A DNA stretch of 49,516 bases from Clostridia bacterium (GCA_017516315.1 JAFXDE010000049.1:1-49516); one strand, 5' to 3'. Numbered from the stretch's first letter, positions 10,001-17,698 are shown. The notes: a model not told the origin generated them from the sequence alone. Translations and numbers: made by a program.

Positions 10001-12541
10001 TTAGCTGAAGAGATAGTCTTCTCCGAGGCAGAATATGTAGTAGGTGCAGGTAAAAATATTACTCTCGAGGCTGCTGTTCTTCCCGAAAATACTAACGATA
10101 AGAATCTTGATTGGGAATCCTCTAATTCCTCCGTCGCTACAGTCACCGACGGTGTGGTTACAGGTATCAGAGCAGGCGAGGCCTTCATCACGGCTACCGC
10201 TACGGACACGGGAACGGTTACAGCTTCTGTTAAGGTTACCGTAGTCGTTCACGCTGAAAAAATAGAGCTTACAGCGGAAACTGATTCCCTCTGGGTAGGT
10301 GACAGCACCGTTCTGAGTGCGAACATGCTTCCCGAGGACACCACGGACAAGACAGTTACATTTACCTCTTCAGACGAAAGCATCGCTACCGTAGACAGCG
10401 AGGGCAGAGTTACTGCTCTTTCGGCAGGGGAAACAGGTACCGCTACAGTCGTTATCAGGGCTGTATCAGCTTGTAGGAGCGCTGAAAGCGAATACATATT
10501 TACCGTAAGACAGCAGATAACCTCTATCGGAATAGCTGAGGAAGAAATCGTTCTTAAGCTCGGTGAGTCCTATACCTTCGAGCCTGAGGTTCTTCCCGAA
10601 AACGCTTTTGATAAGACGGTTACCTACATTTCTTCCGATGAGGAAGTGCTTACCGTAGAAAACGGTACGGTAACTACCGTAGGTACGGGAACTGCTACGG
10701 TTACTCTCCTTTCTGCCTGCGGTAAGGTCGAAAAGCAGTGCAGTATAAAGGTTATCGTGCTTCCGTCTGCTATAGATATGGAGAGCGAAATCTCCGTAGA
10801 AAAGACGAAGACCTATCAGTTAAACCCCGTCCTTTCACCCGATAATGTAACGGAAACAAAGCTTACCTATACATCTCTTAACGAGGATATTGCCACAGTA
10901 GACGAAAACGGCACCGTCACCGCCCATAAGGCAGGGGAGGCTGTTATCAGAGTACAGAGCGAGGTTGAGGAGGTATTTGCCGAATGTAAGGTAAACGTCT
11001 ATGTTCTCAGCGAAAGAATAGAGCTTACCGATGAAAGGTACGAGCTTTACATAGGTGAGGAATTTACTCTCGGCGCTACAGTCCTTCCCGAGGATACTAC
11101 AAATAAGAATGTAACCTTTGCCTCTTCTGAGGATGAAATTATTACTGTCGGTGACGACGGTAAGGTCAAGGCAATCAGTAAGGGTACAGCCACCGTCACG
11201 GTAACAGCTGAAGACACAGGTATTACCTCTGTTTGCGAGGTTACCGTAAGAAAGCATGTAGAGGGCATCACCATGAACGAGGATGCACTCACCTATGCAG
11301 GCAGAAAGCTTCAGCTTACGGCTGAAATAGCACCTGCCGATGCAGATAATAAGAATATCATCTGGAGAGTAAGCGACGACAGAACTGCTTCGATCACTTC
11401 TGACGGTCTTCTTACGGCTCACGAAAAGGGCTTCGTTCTCGTAACTGCAGAGACAGAGGACGGCGGCTTCAAGGCTGTCTGCTTCGTGGAAATCAGAACG
11501 GGTATTGACTCTGTGGCTCTTAATAAGGAAAGCCTTCTTCTCGACAGAGGAGCCACCGAGACTCTTACCTTCTCCGTTCTTCCCGCCGATGCTGACGAGA
11601 AAAGGGTTATCTGGACCTCCTCCGACCCGACTGTAGCAGATGTAGACAGCGAGGGTAAGATAACCGCTACGCAGAAGTCAGGTACGGCAGTAATCCGAGC
11701 GACGGCGGCTGATAATCCCGAGGCTTATGCGGAATGTACCGTAACGGTAAAGACTCCTCTCGAAACTATTTTCCTTCAGGAAAACTCCGTAGCCTTAAGA
11801 AAAAATGAAACGAAAGCACTGACGGTCGTTTACCGTCCTGCAGATGCGACCATAAAGGATGTCACATTCAGAAGCGATGACAGCGAAATCGCCTCCGTAG
11901 ACGAAAACGGTATTATTACTGCACACTCGGCAGGTGAGGTAAATATCACCGTAACCTCTCTCGAGGGCGGATATACCACCGTATGTAAGGTCAAGGTTTA
12001 TAAGGAAATAGAGAGCTTCTCTTCACTTCCCCTCGTTATGAGTAAGGGTACAGAGGCCGTCTGCAGAGTAGCTGCAGAGCCCTTTGATCACGATGAAGAG
12101 CTTATCTTCTCCTGCGATAAGGAGGAAATAGCTACGGTAAGCGAGGACGGCGTAGTAACGGCTAAGATGCCCGGCACGGCAAATATTACCGTAAAGGGCA
12201 GTATTTCGGGCGTAAGCCACTCCTTCACCGTTACCGTAAAGGAACCCGTTACAGGCGTAGAATTCGAAAGAGAAAGTGCTACCGTAGAAAAGAACGGCTA
12301 TATTCTCGTAGGCTACTCGGTTCTTCCCGGTAATGCAGATAATATAGAAAGCATAGTAATCACCTCCTCCGACGAGGAAACGGCGAAGATTATCTATGGA
12401 GAGGACGGTACTACAGACGGTACTGTTCAGGGTCTCAAGGCAGGTACGGCAGAAATTACTGTAACCGTTACCACTAATGACGGTGTCTTCACCGACAGCT
12501 ATACTCTTACGATAACAGAGCCTCAGACCGAGCAGGAATAA
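4043..12541 (+). CDS. Giant exported Ig-like (Big_2) repeat protein
   Basis: A 2832-residue exported protein. The start codon is followed by a basic N-terminus and a hydrophobic core (VLAFLMCAVMIISS) typical of a signal peptide, with probable cleavage near an AxA in residues 33-36. The rest is a chain of roughly thirty or more bacterial Ig-like group 2 domains of 80-90 residues. Each carries the signatures WSSSDxxVATV, a GxxTAxxxGTAxITxT strand pair and C-V-V near its end. Such domains form stiff stalks on surface adhesins. I see no LPxTG, S-layer or choline-binding anchor, and it ends in EPQTEQE, so its mode of retention is unknown. Residues about 1070-1395 are very lysine-rich while the part beyond about 1650 is rich in Asp and Glu. 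The promoter is at 3907 and the gene stands alone. Confidence 0.93.
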   Translation: MTKRVLAFLMCAVMIISSTPASPLAEVFDFAVAASAAQEGFKVTVPKITVFEKSEGKLVPVATYNGNVIESGVTYKWSSSDTSVATVDENGTVKGISPGEADITVIASYLGMEVTYTRSVEIIRFREVDSLETDMSASIRMIEKEEKTLRVRVLPTTATVKELEWVSSDENVLRVVSSGTDEENSRAYANVQAVAEGTATVTYTTTDGTNKSGTFTVTVKPLVRSLSLPPFVVLTTASSSYVINYKIQPTNAGNQTLQWLSDNTAVCSVDALGVITPGAGRQPGTCFITARTTDGSNITAKTYVIVSDGTKSITLDKTSLTMKVGDKDTDLTATAVLNCGIEYKDAVNWTSSNTSVATVDSLGIVKAVGPGTAKITASAADGSNVKAECTVSVTQPVNGVGLPEKEVCWIGGTVLLTPIFIPANASDKRVTWSSSDTSVATVTDTGLVTAKKEGKTVITVTTLDGNYSAYCEVSVEVPPTAVKLSDSSVVLKVGNSDFDNYELRATVEPSNATNKRVIWSSSDEKVATVDENGKITAVAGGTAVITCTTESGGKKAVCNVTVNEDATSISIVNAPTELFVTKNYYLRTAFNSETVTNKKVVWSSSNPGVLEVDQNGKLTARAEGSSVITATYTTSEGGILTAQCTVFVSAKISVESVTLNMSKETVYTKVGSKIYLYETVLPSDASDKTVSWKSSASSVAEVFTNGGTVTAKAPGTARITVTTADGGKTDYCTVVVLGPIQFEKSSVNVGVGRSETLRLISENPDNTKITWTTSNSSVASVDANGIVTGKKAGTVTVTATTPGGLYSASCKVNVVIPVTGVKINADTVTVPKGEKRSVTVSVLPSDATDQSVTWSTPSQTFPIIEVSSTGLIEGKRVGTTTLTVTTNDGRYTDTIDVEVIQPVTSIEFEYSSITLDAGKKKTLSPQIRPISATNKDVKWSSSNKSIVTVDSKGVVTAVSAGTATVTCTSADGFCKQTVKVTVTQPPTGIKFSSKSVTVKIGTPVKLNPTVLPETASNKNVVFSSSDEKIAKVSEDGTVTGVKKGTAKITATTANSLYSAVITVNVEKPVKSVKLNKTSVTIAVGKATTITATVSPKSATNKDVKWKSSDNDVVTVKKGKITAKAPGYAVITCTTVDGGKIAECTVFVNQPVKSVKLNKTKAIMDIDEKITLKATIKPSNASNKALKWTSSNKKVVKVTSKGVLKPVSTGTATVTVTSLDGGFKATCKVTVVKRVKAVTLPKTLTVYLDEKGDLDPVLTPKKPSNSDVKWKSSKKSVATVSKTGVITPKKKGTANITVTTDDGGFKATCKVTVKTKLKSFTLNKKKVTLNTGATFTLKANRKPSGATEGIKYTSSNKNVATVSSKGVITATGRGTATITAKSERGITVKCKVTVKQPVNSMYISRTNAYVYMGESLSLTANVLPKNANNQAFTWSSSDTSVAAVNGGTVTPKRVGTAVITVKSANGKTASCTVTVRQHVNGISLDKTAVSLEVGKTAALKASVSPANATEKGCTFSCSDAKIAEVSASGVITAKAPGTATVTVRSKENNKTAVCKVTVIERVTGIEISSTAETLYVDKYSVGETLMLNVTVLPSNATNKAVTWSSSDERVAKVSSDGVVTAVGSGVALITASTVDGNKTAGCSVTVLQHVSGITLDTSSVTVNKGQSIRLNATVEPEDAFNKNIIWTYENEQIATVDEYGWLTGVSVGKTTVYATTVDGELRASCLVKVNEPVTGISLDITEVDSLYRDNQVLLTPTVYPTSDYVADENINRDVLWSSSDENIAKVENGLVTAVGPGEVIITATTADGGFEAECKLTCFMPVDLITTDKDVYFIKAGDQYKIEPAVLPENASFPELQWTVVSGEGSFSCEDGLITGISKGSGLVRITSVDNPSVTKEVEIRIVKRVEGVSLDKTEVTLNKGETAALTATVMPSDAHNKNYSFASDDESVVTVSEDGTVTAVGRGTAKITVTTEDEGCTAECIFTVKQLAEEIVFSEAEYVVGAGKNITLEAAVLPENTNDKNLDWESSNSSVATVTDGVVTGIRAGEAFITATATDTGTVTASVKVTVVVHAEKIELTAETDSLWVGDSTVLSANMLPEDTTDKTVTFTSSDESIATVDSEGRVTALSAGETGTATVVIRAVSACRSAESEYIFTVRQQITSIGIAEEEIVLKLGESYTFEPEVLPENAFDKTVTYISSDEEVLTVENGTVTTVGTGTATVTLLSACGKVEKQCSIKVIVLPSAIDMESEISVEKTKTYQLNPVLSPDNVTETKLTYTSLNEDIATVDENGTVTAHKAGEAVIRVQSEVEEVFAECKVNVYVLSERIELTDERYELYIGEEFTLGATVLPEDTTNKNVTFASSEDEIITVGDDGKVKAISKGTATVTVTAEDTGITSVCEVTVRKHVEGITMNEDALTYAGRKLQLTAEIAPADADNKNIIWRVSDDRTASITSDGLLTAHEKGFVLVTAETEDGGFKAVCFVEIRTGIDSVALNKESLLLDRGATETLTFSVLPADADEKRVIWTSSDPTVADVDSEGKITATQKSGTAVIRATAADNPEAYAECTVTVKTPLETIFLQENSVALRKNETKALTVVYRPADATIKDVTFRSDDSEIASVDENGIITAHSAGEVNITVTSLEGGYTTVCKVKVYKEIESFSSLPLVMSKGTEAVCRVAAEPFDHDEELIFSCDKEEIATVSEDGVVTAKMPGTANITVKGSISGVSHSFTVTVKEPVTGVEFERESATVEKNGYILVGYSVLPGNADNIESIVITSSDEETAKIIYGEDGTTDGTVQGLKAGTAEITVTVTTNDGVFTDSYTLTITEPQTEQE

Positions 12542-12564
12542 AAAACCGTAAACCCTATACGATA

Positions 12565-12607
12565 AAAAATACACCCTCTGTACATCCTTTCGGAAATACA
12601 GAGGGTG
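12565..12607 (-). terminator. Terminator of nagA, possibly bidirectional
   Basis: CACCCTCTGTA (12572-12582) pairs with TACAGAGGGTG (12597-12607). On the minus strand it is followed by TATTTTTTAT, so it best serves nagA. It lies about 30 bp past the end of the giant gene and may also stop that transcript. Confidence 0.8.
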
Positions 12608-12691
12608 CTTGCTTTAGCTGATTTTTAATCGGAAGGTTAAGCCTTTCGCTCAGCTCGGGGAATCGAAAAGCTACTGAGCTGTTCAGTCACC

Positions 12692-13834
12692 TTAAGCTTC
12701 ATATTTTATCTTTCCTGCAATAATAGTTTTCTTTACCTCGAAATCACCGTCGGTAATTATGATGTCTGCATCCTTGCCTGTTTCGAGTGAGCCTTTTATC
12801 TTGTCAAGACCGATAACTGCGGCAGGATTAAGTGAGGCGCAGTTTACACATTCATAAAGGGGAATATCGGAATTAGTGTAAACATTCCATACACCCTTAT
12901 TAAGATGTAATACGCTTCCTGCTACCGTTCCGTCCTCGAGACGACAGACTATACCTTTATATATAATCTTCTGTCCGCCGAGAGTGTATTCGCCCTCGGG
13001 AAGTCCGCCTGCGGGAAGACAGTCGGTGATAAAGCAAAGCTTTCTGCCCTTAAGCTTCCATAACATATTATAGAAAGAGGAATCTACGTGGAATGTGTCT
13101 ACGATAACCTCGGCACTTACATCGCTGTTAAGTGCCGCACCTACCACTCCGGGAGCGCGGTGGGCGAGAGGAGTCATAGCATTGAAAAGGTGAGTGGCGT
13201 GCTTTACACCTGCGTTTACACCCTTCATAGCAGTCTCATAGTCCGCTGAGGTATGTCCCATAGAAATAATTACGTCTGTGTCGCGGCATATTTCCCTTAT
13301 AGCCGCGAAATCCTCTGTGTCCTCTTCCGGGGCAAGAGTAATAGTTTTTATGATGTCCGCATATTCCTTTACAAAGGCAGCATCAGGCTTGAGAATGTAT
13401 TTCGGGTCCTGAGCGCCTTTTTTGCTTTCACTTATGAAGGGGCCTTCTGCGTGACAGCCTAAAATCGCACTTCCCTTCCAGCCTTTACTTTCCTCCTTAA
13501 GGCTACGGCATACCTCCAGAGCCTTTCTTATAACAGACATATCTTCTGTCATAGTGGTGGGCAGATAACCTGTAACACCGTTGGCTAAAAGTCCTTTCGA
13601 AATAGTACGGATGCTTTCCTCTTCACCGTCGCAGACATCCTTTCCGAGATAGCCGTGAATATGTAAGTCGATGAGACCGGGAGCTACATATCCACCCTTT
13701 GCATCGATTATTTCGGCATCGTCGGGAACGAGACTTTCGGAAACCACACCTTCGATTTTATCCGTGAAAAGCAGTGCACAGTTTTCGGCAATTCTGTCTT
13801 TAAGAATAATTTTTCCGCCTGTAATGGCTTTCAT
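12692..13834 (-). CDS. nagA: N-acetylglucosamine-6-phosphate deacetylase
   Basis: A 380-residue amidohydrolase that removes acetate from GlcNAc-6-phosphate in amino-sugar and cell-wall recycling. Motifs: DLHIHG with the metal-binding HxH at 58-60, CHAEGPFI with metal ligand Glu130, GHTSADYE with His194, KHATHLFNAM with His215, and TDCLPAGG with catalytic Asp271, followed by the C-terminal urease-like sandwich (DADIIITDG). I choose the ATG at 13834 because GAGGAAG lies 7 nt upstream. A start at 13858 would add eight residues but lacks a ribosome site. nagB is not adjacent. The promoter is at 13901-13873. Confidence 0.94.
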   Translation of the reverse strand: MKAITGGKIILKDRIAENCALLFTDKIEGVVSESLVPDDAEIIDAKGGYVAPGLIDLHIHGYLGKDVCDGEEESIRTISKGLLANGVTGYLPTTMTEDMSVIRKALEVCRSLKEESKGWKGSAILGCHAEGPFISESKKGAQDPKYILKPDAAFVKEYADIIKTITLAPEEDTEDFAAIREICRDTDVIISMGHTSADYETAMKGVNAGVKHATHLFNAMTPLAHRAPGVVGAALNSDVSAEVIVDTFHVDSSFYNMLWKLKGRKLCFITDCLPAGGLPEGEYTLGGQKIIYKGIVCRLEDGTVAGSVLHLNKGVWNVYTNSDIPLYECVNCASLNPAAVIGLDKIKGSLETGKDADIIITDGDFEVKKTIIAGKIKYEA

Positions 13835-13872
13835 ATTATCACTTCCTCGATAAAACAAATTTTTTCACCTTA

Positions 13873-13901
13873 ATTTTAACAAAAAGCTATATTATTTTCA
13901 A
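13873..13901 (-). promoter_or_regulatory. Promoter of nagA
   Basis: On the minus strand TTGAAA (13901-13896), 17 bp, TAAAAT (13878-13873), about 40 bp before the chosen start. Confidence 0.75.
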
Positions 13902-13964
13902 TAGGTTTGACTGTTTTATTTTAAGAAAAGCAGCTTTGCCGAAGGGTCTGATGAAACGGGGGAC

Positions 13965-14043
13965 GGGGAGCCAAGCCCCTGTAGACAGGGAGCAGCGGCG
14001 CCTGCGGCGTCGCTGCTGACCGTGGACGGTCGCTTGGCTCCCC
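13965..14043. repeat. 79-bp perfect cloverleaf (four-way junction) element
   Basis: An outer stem of 12 perfect pairs, GGGGAGCCAAGC (13965-13976) with GCTTGGCTCCCC (14032-14043), encloses three hairpins that abut with no unpaired base at the junction. Arm 1 is CCCTGTAGACAGGG (13977-13990). Arm 2 (13991-14017) has 12 pairs, including one G-T, around a TGC loop. Arm 3 is GACCGTGGACGGTC (14018-14031). The element is GC-rich in an AT-rich gap between nagA and rluA. It encodes nothing plausible and lacks tRNA features. It is probably a mobile or interspersed palindromic element. Confidence 0.9.
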
Positions 14044-14150
14044 GCCTGACCGGCTGCTGTCTGTAAATTTAAAAGGATGCTCTCTAATAAGAATATGACG
14101 GCACTGATAAATAAGCTGTATTTTTCTTTGAAGGTGAAGCAACGAGCTAA

Positions 14151-14185
14151 AAACCGCCGATATGCGTTGGCATTATCGGCGGTTT
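14151..14185 (-). terminator. Terminator of the pncB-rluA unit
   Basis: AAACCGCCGATA (14151-14162), 11-nt loop, TATCGGCGGTTT (14174-14185). On the minus strand it ends in TTTTTAGC, just after the rluA-family stop. Confidence 0.88.
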
Positions 14186-14205
14186 CGTCCTTACCGGAAG
14201 GCTTT

Positions 14206-15081
14206 TCAGCTTTTTCTCAGCCTTGAAAGAAGTCTTTTCATATCCTCGGGCAAGTCTGCCTCAAAGGTCATTTTTTCATTTGTTACGGGATGAATAAAGG
14301 TAAGGCTTCTGCAATGGAGCGCCTGTCTGCCGATATCTATGTCCGGGGTGCCGTACATAGTGTCGCCGTAAAGGGGTGTACCCAGAAAGGCGAAATGTAC
14401 TCTTATCTGATGGGTGCGGCCCGTTTCGAGTCTGATACGAAGCAGAGAGTAATTTTCACCGTATTCCACAGGAAAATAGTGAGTGATCGCTCTGTCACCT
14501 CTGTCGTCGGCAGTGCGGTAGGTTTTTATAGGGTCGGGACGGTAAATGGGCTTATCTACGGTACCCTTTTCCGTATATTTTCCCATAGGCACGGCTATGT
14601 ATTCCTTTTCGATATTGCCTGAAAGCTTAGATGCAGAAAAGGAGTTAAGAGCGCAGAGAACGGCACCCGAGGTACCCTTGTCGAGTCTGCCCACGGCACG
14701 GAAGACAGCAGGCCGTCCCTTTTTTGTGAGATAGCCTGCCACGGCATTGGCGAGGGTGTCGCCCTGGTGGTTATGGCTTTCGTGCATAGGTAGCTCAGCC
14801 GGCTTATTGATAACGAGAATATCCTCGTCCTCGTAAATGATTTCGAGAGGATAGTCGCTGGGCAGGGACGCTCTTTCGTCGTCGGGAATGTTTACCTCGA
14901 GGATGTCTCCCTTGTGTATAATATCCACGGAACGGGTGTGAATTCCGTTAAGAGTAATGCCGTCGGGTACTCTTTTCTGAGAACGGAATAGGGCAAGAGA
15001 CATCTTTATATGTCCGCGAAGAAAGCCTTCTACGGTTTTTCCGTCAAATTCATCGGGTATAATATATCGTAGAGTTCTCAC
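14206..15081 (-). CDS. RluA-family pseudouridine synthase
   Basis: A 291-residue RNA pseudouridine synthase. Residues 1-70 resemble an S4-type RNA-binding domain. The catalytic block GRLDKGTSG has the nucleophile Asp134, and the later ETGRTHQIRVHF near residue 225 completes the RluA/RluD signature. The usual target would be uridines of 23S rRNA or tRNA, but which one cannot be told from sequence. The gene begins with GTG at 15081, two bases after the stop of pncB, so the two are co-transcribed with tight spacing. A terminator follows at 14185-14151. Confidence 0.92.
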   Translation of the reverse strand: MRTLRYIIPDEFDGKTVEGFLRGHIKMSLALFRSQKRVPDGITLNGIHTRSVDIIHKGDILEVNIPDDERASLPSDYPLEIIYEDEDILVINKPAELPMHESHNHQGDTLANAVAGYLTKKGRPAVFRAVGRLDKGTSGAVLCALNSFSASKLSGNIEKEYIAVPMGKYTEKGTVDKPIYRPDPIKTYRTADDRGDRAITHYFPVEYGENYSLLRIRLETGRTHQIRVHFAFLGTPLYGDTMYGTPDIDIGRQALHCRSLTFIHPVTNEKMTFEADLPEDMKRLLSRLRKS

Positions 15082-15083
15082 TT

Positions 15084-16544
15084 TCAGCAGTTGCCTTTCT
15101 TAGCGTATTCGTCGAGAAGATTTTTCTTTTCCTCCCAAAGCTTTTGTGAAAGGTCCACATAGTAGGTGTGGGGGTTTTCGAAGCGCTTGACCTCATCCCA
15201 GAGCGTGTCAACCTGCTCGTTGCAGTAATCCTTTATATCCTTTATGTCGGGATTATTGTAGCAGAACTGACCCTTGTCGAAGATTTTTACGAGAAGGGGC
15301 TTTGCGATGAAGTTGGTTACGGTCTTTCTTTTCCAGGTGTAGTTGGGGTCGAAAAGCTCGTAGGGCTTGCTTTCGTCGATTACTTCACCCTGTAATGTTA
15401 TGACATCGGCGATAGCCTTTGAGGTATCCTTGTCGAAAAGTCGGTAAACTTCTTTCGCACAGGGCGTAGTTATTTTCTGTACATTTTCGCTTAATTTGAT
15501 ACGGGGTACGGGTACACCGTTTTCTTCTACGGCAACTATTTTGTAAACACCGCCGAAAACGGGATTCGATGCAGCTGTAATAAGTCTTTCACCTACACCG
15601 AAGGAGTCGATCTGAGCGCCCTGGATGAGCATATCACGGATGATGATTTCGTCTAAAGAGTTACTTGCCACTATCTTACAGTCGGGGAAGCCGGCCTCGT
15701 CGAGCATCTGTCTCGCCTTACGGGAAAGATAGGTGATGTCACCGCTGTCTATTCTTATGCCCTTGGGTCTGAAGCCGCGGGGGAGAACCTCTCTTTTAAA
15801 GGCCTCGATGGCATTGGGGATACCTGATTTGAGAACGTTATACGTGTCTACCAAAAGTGTACAGTTATCGGGATACTGTCTGGCGTAGGCGCAGAAGGCC
15901 TCAAGCTCGTCACCGAAAAGCTGTATCCAGGAGTGAGCCATAGTACCTACTGCAGGAACACCGTAGTCTCTTTCGTCGATAGCACAGGCAGTAGCATCGC
16001 AGCCGCCGATATAAGCAGCTCTCGCACCGTAGATGGCGCCGTCATAGCCCTGGGCGCGGCGTGAGCCGAACTCCATAATCAGTCTGTCACCGGCGGCTCT
16101 TTTGAGACGGTTTGCCTTGGTGGCGATAAGACTCTGATGATTAATGGTGAGAAGGAGCATAGTCTCGATAAGCTGAGCTTCGATTACGGGACCTCTTACC
16201 TTGACGATAGGCTCACCGGGGAAAATGGGAGTACCCTCTGGGATAGCCCAGACATCACAGGTAAATTTGAAATTTTTAAGATAATTTATAAAGTCCTCAT
16301 TGAAGCCCTTCCTTATGAAAAACTCGATATCCTTCTGGGTAAACCTGAGGTTTTTAAGATAATCCGTAAGCTGTCTCAGACCTGCCATAATGGCAAATCC
16401 TCCGTTATCGGGCACCTTACGGAAGAACATATCGAAGTAAACTATCTTATCCTTCATTCCGTTGGTAAAATAACCGTTAGCCATGGTCAGCTCATAAAAG
16501 TCCATAAGCATAGTAAGGTTTCTTGATTCGAGAGTATTGCTCAT
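15084..16544 (-). CDS. pncB: Nicotinate phosphoribosyltransferase
   Basis: A 486-residue enzyme of the NAPRTase family, which converts nicotinate and PRPP to nicotinate mononucleotide in NAD salvage. Diagnostic parts are LTMLMDFYELTMANGYF at the N-terminus, FGSRRAQGYDGAIYGARAA in the middle, LVDTYNVLKSG, and GIRIDSGDITYLS with the phosphate-binding region after it. Length fits the long Gram-positive form. AAGGAG is correctly placed before the ATG. Minus-strand TATAAT occurs in the leader, though its -35 box is weak. It heads an operon with the rluA-like gene. Confidence 0.95.
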   Translation of the reverse strand: MSNTLESRNLTMLMDFYELTMANGYFTNGMKDKIVYFDMFFRKVPDNGGFAIMAGLRQLTDYLKNLRFTQKDIEFFIRKGFNEDFINYLKNFKFTCDVWAIPEGTPIFPGEPIVKVRGPVIEAQLIETMLLLTINHQSLIATKANRLKRAAGDRLIMEFGSRRAQGYDGAIYGARAAYIGGCDATACAIDERDYGVPAVGTMAHSWIQLFGDELEAFCAYARQYPDNCTLLVDTYNVLKSGIPNAIEAFKREVLPRGFRPKGIRIDSGDITYLSRKARQMLDEAGFPDCKIVASNSLDEIIIRDMLIQGAQIDSFGVGERLITAASNPVFGGVYKIVAVEENGVPVPRIKLSENVQKITTPCAKEVYRLFDKDTSKAIADVITLQGEVIDESKPYELFDPNYTWKRKTVTNFIAKPLLVKIFDKGQFCYNNPDIKDIKDYCNEQVDTLWDEVKRFENPHTYYVDLSQKLWEEKKNLLDEYAKKGNC

Positions 16545-16689
16545 TTAAGACACTCCTTAATTTTTGAATATAAATGATTATACCACAAAAAACGAAGAAT
16601 AAAAGGTGTTTTAGAAAAAAATTTATCAAATATACCGAAGATAATTACTATTTGACATTATATTTGTATCAATAATAGACAAATCAAAC

Positions 16690-16718
16690 TTGACATAAAT
16701 TTTTCACTGTGCTATTAT
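16690..16718 (+). promoter_or_regulatory. Promoter of the small XRE regulator
   Basis: TTGACA (16690-16695), 17 bp, TATTAT (16713-16718). Just upstream lies a second TTGACAT (about 16653) and a loose TTTGT...ACAAA dyad, which could be an operator for autoregulation. That part is inference. Confidence 0.8.
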
Positions 16719-16770
16719 ATTAATGGAATTTTAAGAGATTTTAATATTTACGTAATAAGGTGTGAAAAAA

Positions 16771-17019
16771 ATGAGAATCAGAAAACAGGCTCTCGGCGAA
16801 AAAAACATTGTCGGAGCGAGAATCGAAGCTAAGAGAAAGGAGCTCGGCATAAAGCAGGTAGACCTTCTCACTCAGCTTCAGATAAGAGGTGTTGAGCTTA
16901 CAGCTTCAGGTCTTTCGAAGCTTGAGGGTCAGATAAGAGGCGTATGTGACTATGAGCTTGTCGCTATTGCCGATGTACTCGGCGTATCTCTTAATTGGCT
17001 TGTAGGAAAAGAAGACTGA
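16771..17019 (+). CDS. Small XRE-family DNA-binding protein
   Basis: An 82-residue protein that is almost entirely a Cro/C1-type helix-turn-helix: RIEAKRKELGIKQVDLL (helices 1-2), then a recognition region ELTASGLSKLEGQIRGV and the family ending IADVLGVSLNWLVG. The ATG at 16771 is preferred over GTG at 16762 because AAGGTG sits 7 nt before it. Such small regulators in Firmicutes often control their own or neighbouring genes. The neighbour is the spore-coat operon, but a terminator separates them and no link is shown. There are no phage genes around it. Confidence 0.9.
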   Translation: MRIRKQALGEKNIVGARIEAKRKELGIKQVDLLTQLQIRGVELTASGLSKLEGQIRGVCDYELVAIADVLGVSLNWLVGKED

Positions 17020-17044
17020 TTTTTCTCTGAACTTAAAACGGGGG

Positions 17045-17078
17045 TTGTTGCATAAGGTTGCAACAGCTCTTTTTATTT
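17045..17078 (+). terminator. Terminator after the small XRE gene
   Basis: TTGTTGCA (17045-17052), short loop, TGCAACAG (17059-17066), then CTCTTTTTATTTT. Confidence 0.75.
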
Positions 17079-17225
17079 TCGGCTGTGTCGCTTTATACTC
17101 TGTTAAAGTCAGCCATATTTGGATACAGAGCCTTATCTTTTGACGAAAAGTAACCTTTACTCCGCATACAGAATAGTATGATACTGACAGTAAAAAGCTG
17201 TTAATATTGATAAGGAGTGAGGAAA

Positions 17226-17447
17226 ATGGAATATAACGATTGCGGCTACGAGGCCTGCATCAGAAATGATATGTCCTGCGCAGACATAAAGTGCTGTGAA
17301 AGAAGCTCACTTCCCCGTAACCCTGTCCTTGCCATGGCTTATGTACCCTTTCAGCAGTGGAATCAGGTTTATACGGCGGAAAAGGGCCTTTGCGCGGGAA
17401 CGCTGTTTCCTTGTCTTGACCTTCCTTTTGTGGGGTGTGTAAGATGA
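17226..17447 (+). CDS. cotJA: Spore coat-associated protein CotJA
   Basis: A 73-residue protein with the CotJA core near residues 36-70: LAMAYVPFQQW followed by EKGLCAGTLFPCLDLPF. CotJA is a small inner spore-coat component made with CotJB and CotJC in the mother cell. Its N-terminal 30 residues are unusually rich in cysteine. The ATG at 17226 has AAGGAGTG just upstream. Its stop TGA overlaps the cotJB start (ATGA), indicating coupled translation. A sigma-E promoter is expected, but I could not fix one with confidence in 17085-17215. Confidence 0.92.
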   Translation: MEYNDCGYEACIRNDMSCADIKCCERSSLPRNPVLAMAYVPFQQWNQVYTAEKGLCAGTLFPCLDLPFVGCVR

Positions 17448-17698
17448 CAAATATGAAAAACAGTCTCAGGCACAGGCTTATGTCCGTGCGTTTTGCTATG
17501 TGGGAGCTTCATCTGTATCTTGATACTCACTGCGGTGATGCTCAGGCAGCGGAGCTTCTTAATAAGTACGCGGAAAAATACCGTGAGCTTTTAAGAGAGT
17601 ACGAATGTAAATACGGGCCGGTCACTGCTGATGACGGCTACGGTGCGAAATGGCTTAAGAGTCCCTTTCCTTGGGTGAACGGCGGGAGTGATTGCTGA
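17444..17698 (+). CDS. cotJB: Spore coat protein CotJB
   Basis: An 84-residue protein with the CotJB signature: FAMWELHLYLDTHCGDAQA, then YAEKYRELLREYECKYGP and a WxxxPFPW tail. It is part of the CotJ coat complex. The ATG overlaps the cotJA stop by the ATGA junction, and GGGGTG supplies the ribosome site. Its own TGA overlaps the cotJC start in the same way. Confidence 0.93.
   Translation: MTNMKNSLRHRLMSVRFAMWELHLYLDTHCGDAQAAELLNKYAEKYRELLREYECKYGPVTADDGYGAKWLKSPFPWVNGGSDC

Noticed and set aside
5224-12574. Many minus-strand frames of 60-195 residues opposite the Ig-repeat gene
   Set aside because: They arise from the repetitive codon pattern of the giant gene, read as Val/Thr/Leu-rich strings without starts or ribosome sites.
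13921-14142. 73-residue minus-strand frame over the cloverleaf
   Set aside because: It reads across a palindromic element, is Pro/Arg-rich, and has no ribosome site.
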